Below, piece by piece: positions 62,344 to 64,000 of a stretch of 64,000 nucleotides of DNA. The stretch's first letter is position 1, and the number at the start of each line of letters is the position of its first letter. Below the pieces are notes generated by a model, which worked only from the letters and a program-made list of their open reading frames with translations, had not been told where the DNA came from and searched no databases. The translations under genes were made by a program, and so were the position numbers. The stretch lies in NCBI RefSeq assembly GCF_002109495.1, contig NZ_LVJN01000016.1, forward strand, positions 147,994-211,993. Reading direction: 5' to 3'. The DNA is from Magnetofaba australis IT-1. GTDB lineage: Bacteria > Pseudomonadota > Magnetococcia > Magnetococcales > Magnetococcaceae.

Positions 62344-63348
62344 TCATTTGTTGTTAAGAGGGCGCGGGCGCAACAACGGCTTGTTGCGCAGTCCAGGACG
62401 TAGGGTGGCGGGTTTGTTCTCCGCCGCGTCCGTCGAGGCGGTCGGAGCGCTCGCCGCGCGCGCCCCAGCAGGCGCAGGCGCCGCCGCTCTCGGCGCAGCG
62501 GCGACTGCGCCGCCGCCGCCGGACGGTTTGTACATGGCGGCGCCGCCGTACATCACCTGCTCAAACGCTTTGGTGTAGCCGCGCGGCGACTCCGATGCGC
62601 CGATCGCCAGCAAGCCGTCTTTTTGCAATGCGCGGTTGATCTTGCCATAGATCTCGCCTTTGAGTTCGTCGGTAAAATAGATCAACACGTTGCGGCACAA
62701 GACCAAATCAAACGTACCCAATGGCGCGTATGAATCCTTGAGATTGAAAAGTTTGAACTCGACCAGCGAGCGAATCTCCTGGCTCACTTCGTAAGCCATG
62801 CCGTTTTTGACAAAGTAGCGCTCCAGAAACTCCTTCTTCATGCCGCGGGAGATGGCCAATTGGCTGTAGCGGCCCGCCTTGGCGATGAACACGGAGCTGG
62901 GGGAGATATCGGTGCCGACAATGGAGAATTTGTCCAACGGCGGGGCCGAGGCGCCCATCTTCAAGCGCCCTTCGTTGATCAGCATCGCCACCGAATAGGC
63001 TTCCTGCCCGGTGGAGCTGGCCGCCGACCAGATGCGGATCTTGGGTCGGGTCTTGGCTTTGCGCAGCAGATCGGGGATCACATAGTCGGACAGGGCGTTG
63101 AAGAACGAGGCGTCGCGAAACCACAACGTCTCGTTGGTGGTCATGGCGTCGATCACCTTGGAGCGCAAGGCGCCGGTATCGGCCAGCAGTTTCTTATGCA
63201 GTTCGGCAAATGTTTCACAGCCGTTCTGCACCAGCAGCACCGTTAGCCGGTTCTCCACCAGATACTCTTTGCCAGGCCCGATCGTAATACCGCTGTGATC
63301 GTGGATATATTGGCTGATGTTTTTAAACTCTTCCGGTGTGATAGCCAT
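62344..63348 (-). CDS. cheR: Chemotaxis protein methyltransferase CheR
   Basis: CheR methylates glutamates of chemoreceptors. The 334-residue protein has the N-terminal helical domain, the SAM site IWSAASSTGQEAYSVAML and FDLVLCRNVLIYFTDE. The C-terminal 55 residues form an Ala/Pro/Arg-rich tail (from SGGGGAVAAAPRA onward) not needed for catalysis and longer than usual. It lies 47 bases after cheB in the same direction. Confidence 0.95.
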   Translation of the reverse strand: MAITPEEFKNISQYIHDHSGITIGPGKEYLVENRLTVLLVQNGCETFAELHKKLLADTGALRSKVIDAMTTNETLWFRDASFFNALSDYVIPDLLRKAKTRPKIRIWSAASSTGQEAYSVAMLINEGRLKMGASAPPLDKFSIVGTDISPSSVFIAKAGRYSQLAISRGMKKEFLERYFVKNGMAYEVSQEIRSLVEFKLFNLKDSYAPLGTFDLVLCRNVLIYFTDELKGEIYGKINRALQKDGLLAIGASESPRGYTKAFEQVMYGGAAMYKPSGGGGAVAAAPRAAAPAPAGARAASAPTASTDAAENKPATLRPGLRNKPLLRPRPLNNK

Positions 63349-63395
63349 TCGTCACAACACTCGCGAAAGAAGCGGGAAGCGCCGCACGGCGCGGC

Positions 63396-64000
63396 TTACC
63401 CGCAAATCTCTTGAATCCGCTGGCCAATGCGATCCAGTGGAATCGGTTCGTCAGAAAGCCCCATCTCCTCCACGGAGCGGGGCATGCCATAGACCACGCA
63501 ACTCTCTTTGTCCTGCGTAATACAGTATGTCTTGTTGGCGCGCTTGAGCGCATCGACGCCATTGGCGCCATCGCGCCCCATGCCGGTCAAAATGACCGAC
63601 AAGGTCTGTCCGGGGAACGCCGCCACCACAGACATGAACAACACGTCCACAGCGGGACGGCACTCATTCACTTTGGGGCCTTCATTCAGATTGACCACCA
63701 ATTGCCGCCCGTTGGCGCGCACCGTCATGTGCTTGCCGCCCTGGGCCAGGGTGATGCTGCCGGGCTCCAGAATCATCCCCTCTTCGGCTTCGCGCACCTC
63801 AATCCCCGACGAGCGGGTCAACTGTGCGGCCAGCGAGGCGGTAAACACCGGCGGCATGTGCTGCACGATGAGGGTGGGGATGGAGAGCTTGCGCCGTTGC
63901 CAATCCACCAGCACTTGCGACAGCGCCGCCGGTCCCCCGGTGGAGGAGCCGATCAGCAGCAGATCGGGTTTTTTGGGTCGCGCGCCGCCTGCTGCGGGAC
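63396..64000 (-). CDS. cheB: Chemotaxis response regulator protein-glutamate methylesterase CheB (partial)
   Basis: CheB removes methyl groups from receptors. Only the C-terminal methylesterase domain (about 200 residues) is in the window. The frame is open to the last base, and the N-terminal receiver lies outside. The catalytic triad motifs are seen: Ser in LLLIGSSTGGPAALSQVL, His in LIVQHMPPVFTASLA and Asp in ILTGMGRDGANGVDAL. It is the first gene of the visible chemotaxis set. Confidence 0.95.
   Translation of the reverse strand, partial: PAAGGARPKKPDLLLIGSSTGGPAALSQVLVDWQRRKLSIPTLIVQHMPPVFTASLAAQLTRSSGIEVREAEEGMILEPGSITLAQGGKHMTVRANGRQLVVNLNEGPKVNECRPAVDVLFMSVVAAFPGQTLSVILTGMGRDGANGVDALKRANKTYCITQDKESCVVYGMPRSVEEMGLSDEPIPLDRIGQRIQEICG

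Overview
The window is a GC-rich, gene-dense bacterial chromosome segment. MucR/Ros regulation, RibBA, a QmcA/NfeD pair, hybrid kinases and a dense chemotaxis locus fit an alphaproteobacterium-like Gram-negative. A deep-branching motile lineage such as the Magnetococcales is a reasonable but unproven guess. No tRNA, rRNA, CRISPR array or replication origin was seen.

Layout. 1-4.7 kb: 3' end of nuoN, a MidA-type methyltransferase, fabI and aroC. 4.8-7.5 kb: mucR, a small unknown gene, and a minus-strand rubrerythrin followed by a stand-alone rubredoxin. 7.6-11.6 kb: aroA-cmk-rpsA. 12-16.6 kb: a PilJ-like hybrid kinase and an opposing receptor with two CZB-like blocks. 16.7-20.3 kb: a GH3/NagZ-like hydrolase, a tiny membrane ORF, a secreted thioredoxin, nfeD and qmcA. 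20.4-26 kb: a voltage-sensor-type K+ channel with RCK domain, mutY, and a SIR2-TPR protein built on 105-bp coding repeats. 26.3-28.5 kb: a three-gene membrane/SDR-DoxX operon. 28.7-34 kb: a BvgS-like hybrid kinase, glyA and rpiB. 34.3-40.6 kb: an HlyD-ABC exporter operon, a LysE exporter, a GNAT and an SpmA-SpmB fusion. 40.8-47.1 kb: folD-ribE-ribBA-ribH-nusB-thiL-larB-BLUF. 47.2-49.0 kb: an IS110/IS1111-type insertion sequence. 49.4-58.7 kb: a large receptor, then minus-strand degT-like, yfgM-like, bamB, der and ispG. 59.2-64 kb: a minus-strand chemotaxis operon cheB-cheR-cheY-cheX-cheY-(CheX-CBS fusion).

The most striking content is between the genes. About twenty copies of one mosaic family of palindromic intergenic elements occur, roughly 5 kb in total by eye. 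Complete copies are 230-320 bp and end in short inverted repeats of the form TATAGTTGCT/AGCAACTATA. They share a head (AATGTTTGCGTGACGCAGG) and a tail hairpin (GAGGGC..GCCCTC, then GATATCTT). Between these they carry interchangeable GC-rich hairpin cassettes. Copies separate genes of likely operons, supply stop codons (BLUF, DUF2269-like protein) and extend the C-terminus of Der. The insertion sequence sits exactly inside one cassette of one copy. No transposase for the element itself is visible here. It looks like a MITE-like or Rickettsia-palindrome-like family and is the best candidate for an undescribed system in the window.
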